From positions 1 through 64,000 of the forward strand of contig CALLZY010000112.1 of assembly GCA_937858715.1 (NCBI GenBank): a stretch of 64,000 nt of DNA, written 5' to 3'. This document shows, piece after piece, positions 16,478-25,760 of the stretch; within the stretch, counting starts at the first letter, position 1, and each line of letters opens with the position of its first letter. This DNA comes from an uncultured Chitinophagaceae bacterium (GTDB taxonomy: Bacteria > Bacteroidota > Bacteroidia > Chitinophagales > Chitinophagaceae). The position numbers and the translations under genes are program-made. The notes below the pieces were generated by a model. The model was not told the origin of the DNA, ran no database searches, and was given only the letters and a program-made list of their open reading frames with translations.

Positions 16478-17006
16478 TGTATATAGTTCTTTTATATCAG
16501 AATGCTATCTAGATACGAATCTGGTAGAAACGATATTGAAAGTACTCAATTGTGTCAATCATAGAAAAGGTAACAGCAATGTTGTTGGCTGCATGGAGGA
16601 AGAAAAGTTTAAGGATAAATTTTTTGTTGCGGTAATTGATGATGATAAGGTGAAAGTAAGAGGGTTGGAGAAGTATAAGTTGGTAGAAAGATTATCAAGG
16701 AACGGCTTAAAGTTGTTTGAGCACTTGTCAAAGAAGCATTATTTGATTCAGTTGTCTCCTGCAATAGAAAGATGGTTAATGAATGAATGTGGAAAAGGTG
16801 GAATAAATTTGGCTGATTTTGGGTTTCCTGATAACATTAAAGGTTGGAAAAACCTGAAAAGCCGAACACAGAGAAATGACGAACAATTTAAAACATTGTT
16901 CAAGTTAATGTTGAAAAACGAAAAATGCGATGAGATTATAGAATTAAAAAGGTGGTTGGAATTTTTCAAAATCAATAATTATAATACAAACTTAGATTTG
17001 CTATAA
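16467..17006 (+). CDS. Small partner of the AAA ATPase, possible TOPRIM/RloB-like protein
   Basis: A 179-residue protein with no confident family. The features resemble a minimal TOPRIM or RloB-like fold: an acidic residue near the start (Glu12 in ISECYLDTNLVE), a hydrophobic strand ending in an acidic triplet (FFVAVIDDDK, Asp58-60), and a later SPAIERWLM segment like the FELWL helix of RloB-type proteins. This assignment is by eye. It overlaps the ATPase gene by eleven bases, so the two are translationally coupled. Its stop directly abuts the nuoG ATG. It shares the low-GC look of the ATPase gene. Confidence 0.6.
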   Translation: MPFDVYSSFISECYLDTNLVETILKVLNCVNHRKGNSNVVGCMEEEKFKDKFFVAVIDDDKVKVRGLEKYKLVERLSRNGLKLFEHLSKKHYLIQLSPAIERWLMNECGKGGINLADFGFPDNIKGWKNLKSRTQRNDEQFKTLFKLMLKNEKCDEIIELKRWLEFFKINNYNTNLDLL

Positions 17007-18131
17007 ATGGCTGAAGAGATAAAAAAAGAGGTGCCTGCGAAGTTTAAAGTCACAATCGATAATATCACAATTGATGTGGCTCCTGGTACTACTATATTAA
17101 ATGCGGCACGGCAGATTGGTGGTGATGTAGCTCCGCCGGCAATGTGCTATTACAGCAAACTGCAGGGCAGTGGTGGTAAATGCCGTACTTGCTTAGTGGA
17201 AGTGGCGCAGGGTTCTGCTTCAGATCCAAGACCAATGCCTAAGTTGGTGGCCAGTTGTCGCACTGCGGTAATGGATGGGATGGTTGTCAAGAATATAACG
17301 AGTGAAAGGGTATTAGATGCAAGAGCAGGTGTGGTAGAATTTTTATTATTGAACCACCCGTTAGACTGTCCAATTTGCGATCAGGCCGGCGAATGCCACT
17401 TGCAGGATTTGAGCTACGAGCATGGAAAAGAAGGCACCCGGTATGAGTTCAAAAAAAGAATTTTCGAAAAGGAAGATATTGGCCCATATATTCAGTTACA
17501 TATGACAAGGTGCATACTTTGCTACCGCTGCACATATGTGGCTGACCAGCTTACTGATAGCAGGGTGCATGGCGTATTAGACAGGGGAGACCATGCAGAA
17601 ATTTCAACTTATATCTCTAAGGCAATCGACAGCGACTTCAGCGGAAACATGATTGATGTATGTCCGGTTGGTGCATTGACGGATAAGACTTTCCGGTTTA
17701 AAAACAGGGTGTGGTTTACGAAACCTGTTGATGCACACCGTGATTGCGAAAATCCAAAATGCTGTGGCAAAGTAACCTTGTGGCAGAGAGGAGATGATGT
17801 GCTTCGTGTAACAGCAAGAAAAGATGAGTGGGGTGAAGTGCAGAGTTATGATGGTCAGCCTGGCTGGATTTGTAATACCTGCAGATTTGATAAAAAGCAA
17901 GTTAGCGACTGGGTGATAGAAGGCCCTACAAAGGTTAGCCGTCATTCAGTTATTTCGCAAGGTCATTATCTTGGTTTGCAAAAACCAAAAGAAATGATGG
18001 CTGAAGTAATGGGTGGCAGGGCACCGAAACTGCTGATGGATATTCACGACATAAGCGAGGTGAACAGTGTTGATATAGGCGCATTACCCGGTCCGGCAAC
18101 AAGTAAAACATTTGAAAAGAAAGAACAATAA
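17007..18131 (+). CDS. nuoG: NADH-quinone oxidoreductase subunit G, short form
   Basis: A 374-residue subunit. The 2Fe-2S ligands are Cys47, Cys59, Cys62 and Cys84. The His/Cys cluster ligands are His117, Cys121, Cys124 and Cys130, and the 4Fe-4S ligands are Cys169, Cys172, Cys175 and Cys219. The long molybdopterin-oxidoreductase-like domain of the 670-900-residue homologues is missing. Only a small Cys-containing segment (CENPKCC, later ICNTC) and a short tail follow. I believe short NuoG is usual in Bacteroidota. The downstream gap to nuoH is ten bases, so no second half is nearby. The ATG abuts the cassette's stop. Confidence 0.9.
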   Translation: MAEEIKKEVPAKFKVTIDNITIDVAPGTTILNAARQIGGDVAPPAMCYYSKLQGSGGKCRTCLVEVAQGSASDPRPMPKLVASCRTAVMDGMVVKNITSERVLDARAGVVEFLLLNHPLDCPICDQAGECHLQDLSYEHGKEGTRYEFKKRIFEKEDIGPYIQLHMTRCILCYRCTYVADQLTDSRVHGVLDRGDHAEISTYISKAIDSDFSGNMIDVCPVGALTDKTFRFKNRVWFTKPVDAHRDCENPKCCGKVTLWQRGDDVLRVTARKDEWGEVQSYDGQPGWICNTCRFDKKQVSDWVIEGPTKVSRHSVISQGHYLGLQKPKEMMAEVMGGRAPKLLMDIHDISEVNSVDIGALPGPATSKTFEKKEQ

Positions 18132-18141
18132 AAACTGACCA

Positions 18142-19194
18142 ATGCAATTATTGGCAATTGACTTGTGGTTTATTATAGGAAAAGCGGCACTGATACTGTG
18201 TATCATCGGGCTTTCTTTTGTTATTGCAATGTACACTACGCTTGCTGAAAGGAAAGTGGCCGGTTGGATACAGGACAGGCATGGGCCCAACCGTGCAGGT
18301 CCGTTTGGAATTTTTCAACCATTGGCTGACGGTGGTAAATTGTTTTTTAAAGAAGAGATAATTCCCCTTGCTTCAAATAAGCTTTTGTTTTTGCTGGGAC
18401 CAAGTCTGGCAATGATAACAGCACTGGTTACAAGCACCGTAGTGCCCTGGGCGGCTCCATTTGTAACGGGCAGTGGTAAAGTTATTCCCATGCAGGTGGC
18501 AGATGTGGACATGGGAATACTGATTGTATTTGGTGTGGTAAGTGTAGGAGTGTATGGTATTATGATTGGCGGATGGGCATCTAATAATAAATTTTCTTTG
18601 ATTGCTGCAATCCGCGGGGCCTCACAAATGGTATCTTATGAGTTGCCGATGGGGCTGGCATTAATATCGGTACTGTTCATGACGGGCTCACTTCAAATGA
18701 CACAGATAGTGCAGAACCAGGTTGACCATGGCTGGCATATCATTTATCAGCCGCTTGGTTTCATTATCTATTTTGTATGTGCATTAGCTGAGTGTAACCG
18801 TACACCTTTCGATTTGCCCGAAGCTGAAAATGAACTGAACTTTGGCTATCACCAGGAATACTCGTCAATGAAACTTGGATTCTACCTGTTTGCTGAATAT
18901 ATCAATATGTTCATCAGCAGTGCGATAATGGTGACTGTTTTCTTTGGTGGTTACGATATTCCGTTTGTGAACGAGGCAAGCTGGGGATTAAGTCCATTCT
19001 GGATGACGTTCCTGAGTTTTGGAGTGATGATGGCTAAGATATGTTTCTTCATCTTCCTGTTTATCTGGATAAGGTGGACGGTGCCCCGTTTCCGCTACGA
19101 CCAGTTGATGAACCTGGGATGGAAGAAACTGGTGCCGCTTGCTTTAGCGAACATGATTATTACAGCGGCGGTGTTATTGTGGCTAAAAAAATAA
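18142..19194 (+). CDS. nuoH: NADH-quinone oxidoreductase subunit H
   Basis: A 350-residue membrane subunit with eight or so helices that forms the quinone chamber. Conserved loops are present: AERKVAGWIQDRHGPNRAG, the acidic ECNRTPFDLPEAENEL and WIRWTVPRFRYDQLM. Length and motifs are normal. Confidence 0.96.
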   Translation: MQLLAIDLWFIIGKAALILCIIGLSFVIAMYTTLAERKVAGWIQDRHGPNRAGPFGIFQPLADGGKLFFKEEIIPLASNKLLFLLGPSLAMITALVTSTVVPWAAPFVTGSGKVIPMQVADVDMGILIVFGVVSVGVYGIMIGGWASNNKFSLIAAIRGASQMVSYELPMGLALISVLFMTGSLQMTQIVQNQVDHGWHIIYQPLGFIIYFVCALAECNRTPFDLPEAENELNFGYHQEYSSMKLGFYLFAEYINMFISSAIMVTVFFGGYDIPFVNEASWGLSPFWMTFLSFGVMMAKICFFIFLFIWIRWTVPRFRYDQLMNLGWKKLVPLALANMIITAAVLLWLKK

Positions 19195-19219
19195 AAGCTG
19201 AACATGGAACCAAACGATG

Positions 19220-19268
19220 AAATGTGCGACGCAAGGGACGATGATAGTATTACTGAAGCTGGTGACAT
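19220..19268 (+). repeat. Intergenic repeat element, copy 2 (before nuoI)
   Basis: GTGCGACGCAAG (19224-19235), six variable bases, then TGATAGTATTAC repeats the element before nuoD with identical spacing. It sits in the 120-base gap between nuoH and nuoI. Confidence 0.6.
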
Positions 19269-19314
19269 AAAAATTATATTTGCGAAATTTTAAAATTCCT
19301 TTTCGGATAGCAAT

Positions 19315-19860
19315 ATGCAGTTAACGAACAGAGCAAAAAATGTGGACCGGAGGCCAATGACTTTCCTGGAGAGTATTTATCTCTGGAATATCATGAAGGG
19401 GATGCTTATTACATTCAGCCATATTTTTAAAAGAAAGGCGACTATTAAATATCCTGAGGAGAAAAGACCATTTTCACAAGTGTTCCGTGGCCTTCATGTA
19501 TTGAACCGTGATGAGGAAGGAAGGGAGAATTGCACCGCTTGCGGATTATGTGCAGTGGCCTGCCCGGCTGAAGCTATAACAATGGAAGCGGCTGAACGGC
19601 TTCCGGGTGAAGAGCATCTGTACAGAGAAGAGAAATACGCTGCTAAATATGAGATTAACATGCTTCGCTGCATTTTCTGCGGTTTGTGTGAGGAAGCTTG
19701 TCCGAAAGATGCGATTTACCTGTCGCAGACATTTGCGCCAGCCAACTATGGCAGGAAAGGATTTATTTATAAAAAAGAAGATTTGCTGATACCCCATCCT
19801 GTAACAGAGAAAGAGGCTTATGAGAAGGCATTGGGTGAAAGGCCAATAAAAAATAATTAA
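19315..19860 (+). CDS. nuoI: NADH-quinone oxidoreductase subunit I
   Basis: A 181-residue subunit with two 4Fe-4S clusters (N6a, N6b) that relay electrons to NuoB. The motifs CTACGLCAVACP and CIFCGLCEEACP are complete, each followed by the conserved spacing. The N-terminal amphipathic helix and FRGLHVL segment are typical. Confidence 0.95.
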   Translation: MQLTNRAKNVDRRPMTFLESIYLWNIMKGMLITFSHIFKRKATIKYPEEKRPFSQVFRGLHVLNRDEEGRENCTACGLCAVACPAEAITMEAAERLPGEEHLYREEKYAAKYEINMLRCIFCGLCEEACPKDAIYLSQTFAPANYGRKGFIYKKEDLLIPHPVTEKEAYEKALGERPIKNN

Positions 19861-19900
19861 AGAACTAAAACTAATCTGCTCCAGTGGAGAAGATGCAAAT

Positions 19901-20398
19901 ATGGTAACACAAGTATTATTCTGGATTCTTTCTGTGTGGGCTATTTTCAGTGCCCTGATGGTTATTACCAGCAAGAATCCTGTGTATAGTGTGCTCTGGC
20001 TGATTTCAACATTCTTTGCTATTTCAGGTCATTATATAATGCTGAATGCTCAGTTCCTGGCAATCGTAAACATTATAGTTTATGCCGGTGCGATCATGGT
20101 GCTGTTCCTTTTTGTGATAATGCTGATGAACATGAACAAAGAATCAGAACCACAAAAATACAAATGGCTGAAAATGGCCGGGACTGTTGCCGGTGGATGT
20201 TTATTGCTGGTATTGGTAGCTGCGTTGAAAGATTCGGATATCAGGAATCAGCAGGCGTTGGTAAATGAGGGGAACATTGGTCTGATTAAAAATCTCGGGA
20301 AGGAATTGTTTACAACGTATGTGGTGCCATTTGAAATAAGCAGTGTACTGTTTTTAACGGCAATGGTTGGTGCAGTTGTAATTGGAAAAAAAGAATAA
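19901..20398 (+). CDS. nuoJ: NADH-quinone oxidoreductase subunit J
   Basis: A 165-residue membrane subunit with five helices. The conserved helix 3 segment IVYAGAIMVLFLFVIMLMN is present. It lies between nuoI and nuoK as usual. Confidence 0.93.
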   Translation: MVTQVLFWILSVWAIFSALMVITSKNPVYSVLWLISTFFAISGHYIMLNAQFLAIVNIIVYAGAIMVLFLFVIMLMNMNKESEPQKYKWLKMAGTVAGGCLLLVLVAALKDSDIRNQQALVNEGNIGLIKNLGKELFTTYVVPFEISSVLFLTAMVGAVVIGKKE

Positions 20399-20437
20399 TC
20401 AATACCACAGTTCTTACTGTGGCAATAGTTTTTTAAT

Positions 20438-20773
20438 ATGCCTGTAAATTATTACATATTTCTGTCATTAGCATTGTTCAGCATTGGTATTGTAGGAGTG
20501 CTGACCAGGAGAAATGCTATTATCATATTTATGTGCATTGAGCTGATGCTTAATGCCGTGAATTTGCTGTTGGTGGCATTTTCTAAAATGCACCACCTGA
20601 AAGCATTAGCCGCTGATGCTGCAACAACTGCAGGCTCCGACGGACAATTATTTGTGTTTTTTATAATGGTGGTGGCTGCGGCAGAAGTAAGTGTGGGACT
20701 TGCAATCATCGTCATGATGTACCGAAATGTACATTCTGTGGATGTAAACTTTTTAAACCGGTTGAAACATTAA
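20438..20773 (+). CDS. nuoK: NADH-quinone oxidoreductase subunit K
   Basis: A 111-residue three-helix antiporter-like subunit. The conserved glutamate lies in [20 protein letters not shown] and a second in [12 protein letters not shown] slightly longer loop between helices 2 and 3 (about residues 50-68) explains the extra length over the usual 100. Confidence 0.94.
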   Translation: MPVNYYIFLSLALFSIGIVGVLTRRNAIIIFMCIELMLNAVNLLLVAFSKMHHLKALAADAATTAGSDGQLFVFFIMVVAAAEVSVGLAIIVMMYRNVHSVDVNFLNRLKH

Positions 20774-20820
20774 TAAGGAAGGTTGTGTTTTTTGCACAGC
20801 ATACTTTACAGTAACGAGAT

Positions 20821-22731
20821 ATGAAGAATGTATTACAGATAGTGTATTTAATTCCGCTGATTCCCTTAATCGGATTTTTGATTAATGGTTTGGGAAGGAA
20901 GTATTTATCCAAAACATTGATTGGTCTTATTGGTTGCGGCACAGTGCTGGCTTCTTTTATTCTCAGCATCTGGGTTTTTATACAGGTCAAAGAAGGCAAT
21001 GTGCACACTGCCCATTACTTTAATTTCATCTCGGTTGGGGATTTAAAGATTCCCTTTGCATTTAAAATAGACCAGCTTTCATCACTATTCTTACTCATAA
21101 TAACAGGTGTTGGCTTTTTGATTCATGTTTACTCTACAGCTTACATGCATAATGAAAAGACAGATCATTATGGAAGATATTTTTCATATCTCAACCTGTT
21201 CATCTTTTCTATGCTGTTGCTGGTGATGGGTGCCAACTATGTAATTATGTTCATAGGATGGGAAGGTGTTGGTCTTTGCTCATACCTGCTGATTGGCTAC
21301 TGGTTTAAGAATACAGAGTATAATAAGGCGGCCAATAAGGCATTCATCATGAACCGGATTGGTGATTTGGCTTTTTTGATTGCTATATTCTGGATTATTG
21401 TGAGGGTAGGCGGTGTTAACTTCGACGATGTTTTTGCAGTAGCAAAAGGCGAAGTACAGAACAGAAGGTTTACTCCTGCAGATATAACAATAATAACGAT
21501 GCTCCTGTTTATCGGAGCTACTGGTAAGAGTGCACAGATTCCGCTTTATACCTGGTTGCCCGATGCGATGGCAGGCCCAACACCAGTTTCTGCATTAATC
21601 CATGCAGCAACAATGGTAACAGCCGGTATCTACATGATTGCTCGCAGCAATGTATTATACTCCTTGTCACACACAACCATGACAGTGGTGGCAATTGTGG
21701 GACTGGCAACAGCCTTGCTTGCTGCAACGATTGCATTGAAGCAGAATGATATTAAGAAAGTTTTGGCCTATTCAACAGTAAGCCAATTGGGCTTTATGTT
21801 TCTTGCCTTAGGCTCAGGAGCTTATGTCGCTGCTGTGTTTCATGTTATGACACATGCTTTCTTTAAAGCCCTGTTGTTCCTAGGCAGTGGCAGTGTGATA
21901 CATGCAATGGGTGGCGAACAGGACATCAGAAATATGGGTGGCCTCAGTAAAAAATTAAAAACCACTTACTGGACTTTTCTGATCGGATGTATAGCCATTG
22001 CTGGTATTCCGCCATTAAGCGGATTCTTTTCTAAAGATGCGATACTGATTAGTACATTCAACTTGAAGTTTGGGATAGTGTTCTATGTTATTGCCGGATT
22101 AACGGCTTTGCTCACTGCATATTATATGTTCCGTCTTTTGTTTGTCACTTTTAACGGAAGTTTCAGGGGGACAGAAGAGCAAAAGCATCATTTGCATGAG
22201 AGCCCAATTGCTATGACATTACCGTTAATAGTTTTAGCCTTTTTATCTGTCGTTGGAGGATTGGTAGGAATTCCTGAGGTTTTAAAAGGGAATGATCTTA
22301 TCGGCAAGTTCTTGTCTCCGGTAATTTCACCAGTTAAACATGCTCATGATATTGCTCATAGCACAGAAATACTATTGATGATAATAATAAGTGTTCTCGT
22401 ACTTGTAGTAATTGGTTTTGCTTGGGCAAGATTTAAGAACTATCGTCATAAAGAAGAAACCGGCTTTGGAAAAGTGCTGGAGAACAAATGGTATGTGGAT
22501 GAACTATATGAAAAGATAATCGTTCAACCGCTTCACAACTTTGGAGGTTTTCTTAAGAATGTGATTGACACAAAAGTGGTGGATGGACTGGTAAATGGTG
22601 CTGGCCGGGTTATTAATTACGGCAGCAGGCAGTTACGGTTGTTGCAAAGCGGACAGGTTGGTATTTATGTATTGCTGATGATAGTGGGGATGGTTTTCTT
22701 TTTTGTTATTCAGTTTTTTATAAGGAAGTAA
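20821..22731 (+). CDS. nuoL: NADH-quinone oxidoreductase subunit L
   Basis: A 636-residue distal proton-pumping subunit. The helix-5 glutamate segment FIGWEGVGLCSYLLIGYW, the lysine helix GATGKSAQIPLYTWLPDAM and the discontinuous-helix segment are all present. The C-terminal lateral helix and anchor helix (about residues 500-636) are intact. Confidence 0.96.
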   Translation: MKNVLQIVYLIPLIPLIGFLINGLGRKYLSKTLIGLIGCGTVLASFILSIWVFIQVKEGNVHTAHYFNFISVGDLKIPFAFKIDQLSSLFLLIITGVGFLIHVYSTAYMHNEKTDHYGRYFSYLNLFIFSMLLLVMGANYVIMFIGWEGVGLCSYLLIGYWFKNTEYNKAANKAFIMNRIGDLAFLIAIFWIIVRVGGVNFDDVFAVAKGEVQNRRFTPADITIITMLLFIGATGKSAQIPLYTWLPDAMAGPTPVSALIHAATMVTAGIYMIARSNVLYSLSHTTMTVVAIVGLATALLAATIALKQNDIKKVLAYSTVSQLGFMFLALGSGAYVAAVFHVMTHAFFKALLFLGSGSVIHAMGGEQDIRNMGGLSKKLKTTYWTFLIGCIAIAGIPPLSGFFSKDAILISTFNLKFGIVFYVIAGLTALLTAYYMFRLLFVTFNGSFRGTEEQKHHLHESPIAMTLPLIVLAFLSVVGGLVGIPEVLKGNDLIGKFLSPVISPVKHAHDIAHSTEILLMIIISVLVLVVIGFAWARFKNYRHKEETGFGKVLENKWYVDELYEKIIVQPLHNFGGFLKNVIDTKVVDGLVNGAGRVINYGSRQLRLLQSGQVGIYVLLMIVGMVFFFVIQFFIRK

Positions 22732-22788
22732 GAGCCAGAAGTGGCATTGATTTAATAAATAAAATTCCGCAGATGCGGCTGAGATAAT

Positions 22789-24270
22789 ATGATTCCGGTT
22801 TTATTGATAATAATTCCTTTACTGGCAGGGGTGATAACCTTCTTTTTCAGGAATGATAAGATTGTACGTTCTTGGGGCTTGTTAACGTCTCTGGTTATAT
22901 TGGCTCTGTCTGTATATGGAGTTTCACTTTCTGGCGATTCTTCATTACTAACAGCAAAAGCAGACTGGCTTCAGTCTCTCGGCAGTAGCTTCTTTGTGCG
23001 GATTGATGGGGTGGGTAAAATTCTTACACTGCTAACAGCTGTTTCTTTTCCCATAATTTTTACCGGTACCTGGAATTCGCAATACAAAAAACCCAACAGT
23101 TTTTATGCGTTAATGTTATTAGGGCAGGCCGGACTGATGGGTGTTTTCGTTGCTGCTGATGCCTTGCTGTTCTATTTCTTCTGGGAGCTGGCGCTGATAC
23201 CCATGTACTTTATCGCTTCTATTTGGGGTGGTGAAAAAAGAATCAGGGTTACATTTAAATTCTTTATCTACACTTTCATTGGTTCAGTACTGATGCTGGT
23301 AGGCATCTTGATTCTGCAGTCCAAAACAGGAAATCATTCTTTTTCCATACAGGCATTCAACAGTCTTCAATTAACTAATAAAGAACAATCGTGGCTCTTC
23401 TGGTTATTCTTTGTGGCTTTTGCCGTTAAAATGCCAATCTTTCCTTTCCATACCTGGCAACCTGATACATACGAGCAATCGCCTTCTGCCGCTACAATGG
23501 TGATGAGTGGTATAATGGTTAAAATGGGATTGTTGGGAGTCATCCGCTGGGTTATGCCTATAATGCCCGGAGCCTTTCATTCCTGGGGTGATGTAGCCAT
23601 GTCGATGTCTGTTATCGGTATTGTATATGCTTCGCTGATTGCTATACGGCAGGATGATTTAAAACGGCTGATTGCATTTTCATCGATTGCACATATAGGA
23701 TTGATGAATATGGCATTATTTGCTGAAAACCTTAGCGGTGTACAAGGAGTGATGCTGCAAATGTTCAATCACGGCATAAATATTATCGGGCTGTGGATAA
23801 TAGTAGAAATCATTGAACGTAAAACGGGAAGCCGGAGGATGTCAGAATTGGGTGGCCTGGCACAGAAAGCTCCGTCAATGGCAATTTTCTTTGTGGTAAT
23901 AGCTCTTGCCAATATTGCCCTTCCGCTGACAAATGCCTTCCCTGGTGAGTTTCTTATGTTCAACAGCCTGCTTACTGCCCGGACAACACAACTGTATGCA
24001 ATTCTTTTTACAGTATTTGCCGGATTGGGAATTATCCTTGGAGCGGTGTACACTCTGAACATGATACGTAAAACATTTTATGGCGAAACAAATGCCGTAA
24101 CTGCAGTTGTTTCAGATTTATCAATAAATGAGAAGATTGCACTGAGTGTGATTGTCGGACTGATTATTGTTATTGGTATTTATCCGCAGTTTATCCTGGA
24201 CATTACCAATAATTTTTCCGAAACGTTAGCGAATAAAAGGTTTATTCCGCAGGCTATAATAACGAAGTAA
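22789..24270 (+). CDS. nuoM: NADH-quinone oxidoreductase subunit M
   Basis: A 493-residue proton-pumping antiporter-like subunit. The motifs FFWELALIPMYF and FAVKMPIFPFHTWQPDTYEQ identify it, with the conserved Glu and Lys present. It starts 57 bases after nuoL and ends four bases before nuoN. Confidence 0.95.
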   Translation: MIPVLLIIIPLLAGVITFFFRNDKIVRSWGLLTSLVILALSVYGVSLSGDSSLLTAKADWLQSLGSSFFVRIDGVGKILTLLTAVSFPIIFTGTWNSQYKKPNSFYALMLLGQAGLMGVFVAADALLFYFFWELALIPMYFIASIWGGEKRIRVTFKFFIYTFIGSVLMLVGILILQSKTGNHSFSIQAFNSLQLTNKEQSWLFWLFFVAFAVKMPIFPFHTWQPDTYEQSPSAATMVMSGIMVKMGLLGVIRWVMPIMPGAFHSWGDVAMSMSVIGIVYASLIAIRQDDLKRLIAFSSIAHIGLMNMALFAENLSGVQGVMLQMFNHGINIIGLWIIVEIIERKTGSRRMSELGGLAQKAPSMAIFFVVIALANIALPLTNAFPGEFLMFNSLLTARTTQLYAILFTVFAGLGIILGAVYTLNMIRKTFYGETNAVTAVVSDLSINEKIALSVIVGLIIVIGIYPQFILDITNNFSETLANKRFIPQAIITK

Positions 24271-24274
24271 AAAT

Positions 24275-25660
24275 ATGAACGCATTAATCATATCTGCTGT
24301 TTTAGGTGTTGTCATGATGTTCAGCGGCATTGTGCTAAAACAAAATAGTGCTGTCCGGTCTGTTGCCTTTGCCGGTATCATCATCCTCTTGCTGGTAAAC
24401 AGCCTCGAAATGTGCGGCACGGTTTTATTTAAGGTTGATATTAATAACCTGATTGCTTTTAACAGGTTTACGCTGGTTTTCAATTCCATAGCTTTTGGAG
24501 CAACCTTTATTTATCTGTTGCTGACGGCTGAAGACATGGAAAAAGTAGGCAAAAGTTATGCTGAATACTTTGCCCTGGTTTTCTTTGTGTTGTGTGGTGT
24601 GGTTCTTGTTACATCTTTTAAATCGCTTTTAATATTGTTCTTAGGCATAGAAATAATTACAATTCCTCTTTACATTCTTACCGGCAGCGATAAAAGAAAC
24701 CTGCGCAGCAACGAAGCATCACTCAAGTATTTTTTGCTGGGTTCATTTTCAACAGGCATCATGCTGATGGGTATAGCACTTATCTATGGTCATCAGGGAA
24801 ATTTCAGTACCGAAGGGGTGAGTTTTCTGCCAGAAGGAGTGAAGCCATCTGTTTTGCTTGTGGCGGGAATGCTATTGATGTTGTTTGCAATGGCGTTTAA
24901 AGTCTCCGCCGTTCCGTTTCATTTCTGGACACCCGATGTGTACGATGGTGCACCGACAGTCTTTACTTCTTTCATGGCTACTATTGTAAAGGCAGCAGTT
25001 TTTATTGCATTTATCCGGTTATTTGAAGACAGCTTTGGAGCATTACAGTCTGGCTGGCAGTTTATCGTAGCTTTGATTATAGCCGCTACATTGTTAGTAG
25101 GAAATATTACAGCGGTCTTTCAGCAAAGTGTGAAAAGAATGCTGGCATATTCCAGCATTTCGCAGGCAGGCTTCATGTTGTTTGCTCTTTTTGCACTTAA
25201 TACTGTTGATGCCAAGGAAGGTATTATTCTGTATGCTGCTGCCTATAGCCTTGCTACGATTGGTATTTTTGCAGTGCTGAATAAGCTTGGCGACTATTCA
25301 TATGAAGGGTTTAATGGTCTTTCTAAAGAACAACCACTGCTCGCTGGTACTGCTGTCGTCTTCCTTCTTTCACTTGCCGGTATTCCGCTTACAGCCGGGT
25401 TCCTTTCTAAATTCTATATGCTCAAGGCTGCTTTAGGTACAGGTAAATATCTCTGGCTTGTAATATTTGCAGTACTGATGGCTGCTGTTAGTGTGTATTA
25501 CTATTTCAGGGTAATTCAGGCGATGTATTTTAAAGACTCAAAAGCCCAGGTGCCGGTTTCTGCATCTGCTTATTATAAAGTGGGATTGGTACTGGTTGCT
25601 TTCTTAATTATTTTGCTTGGTGTTTACCCTGAAGTGCTGCTTAGCTGGCTTTACTTTTAA
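24275..25660 (+). CDS. nuoN: NADH-quinone oxidoreductase subunit N
   Basis: A 461-residue antiporter-like subunit and last gene of the operon. It has LGIEIITIPLYILTG, FKVSAVPFHFWTPDVYDGAPT and a conserved C-terminal AGIPLTAGFLSKFYML. Its start is four bases after nuoM, so the two are probably translationally coupled. Confidence 0.95.
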   Translation: MNALIISAVLGVVMMFSGIVLKQNSAVRSVAFAGIIILLLVNSLEMCGTVLFKVDINNLIAFNRFTLVFNSIAFGATFIYLLLTAEDMEKVGKSYAEYFALVFFVLCGVVLVTSFKSLLILFLGIEIITIPLYILTGSDKRNLRSNEASLKYFLLGSFSTGIMLMGIALIYGHQGNFSTEGVSFLPEGVKPSVLLVAGMLLMLFAMAFKVSAVPFHFWTPDVYDGAPTVFTSFMATIVKAAVFIAFIRLFEDSFGALQSGWQFIVALIIAATLLVGNITAVFQQSVKRMLAYSSISQAGFMLFALFALNTVDAKEGIILYAAAYSLATIGIFAVLNKLGDYSYEGFNGLSKEQPLLAGTAVVFLLSLAGIPLTAGFLSKFYMLKAALGTGKYLWLVIFAVLMAAVSVYYYFRVIQAMYFKDSKAQVPVSASAYYKVGLVLVAFLIILLGVYPEVLLSWLYF

Positions 25661-25742
25661 CAGAATAGGTTTTAGTCAATTCCTCTTTCAGCGACCATTT
25701 TCCTTTCATAAAAAAGTCTGACCATAACCTTTGTTGTTTGCG

Positions 25743-25750
25743 TACCTTCG
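25743..25750 (+). promoter_or_regulatory. Possible -7 box before the FtsX-type permease
   Basis: TACCTTCG is one base off TAnnTTTG and ends ten bases before the ATG at 25761. Confidence 0.35.
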
Positions 25751-25760
25751 GGTGGTCTGT

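Noticed and set aside
15340..17010. Idea that the cassette is a transposon with terminal repeats
   Set aside because: I compared both junctions and saw no inverted or direct repeats and no transposase or integrase.
17007..18141. Idea that nuoG is frameshifted and its second half lies downstream
   Set aside because: Only ten bases separate its stop from nuoH, and no molybdopterin-domain sequence is found nearby, so it is a short form rather than a split gene.
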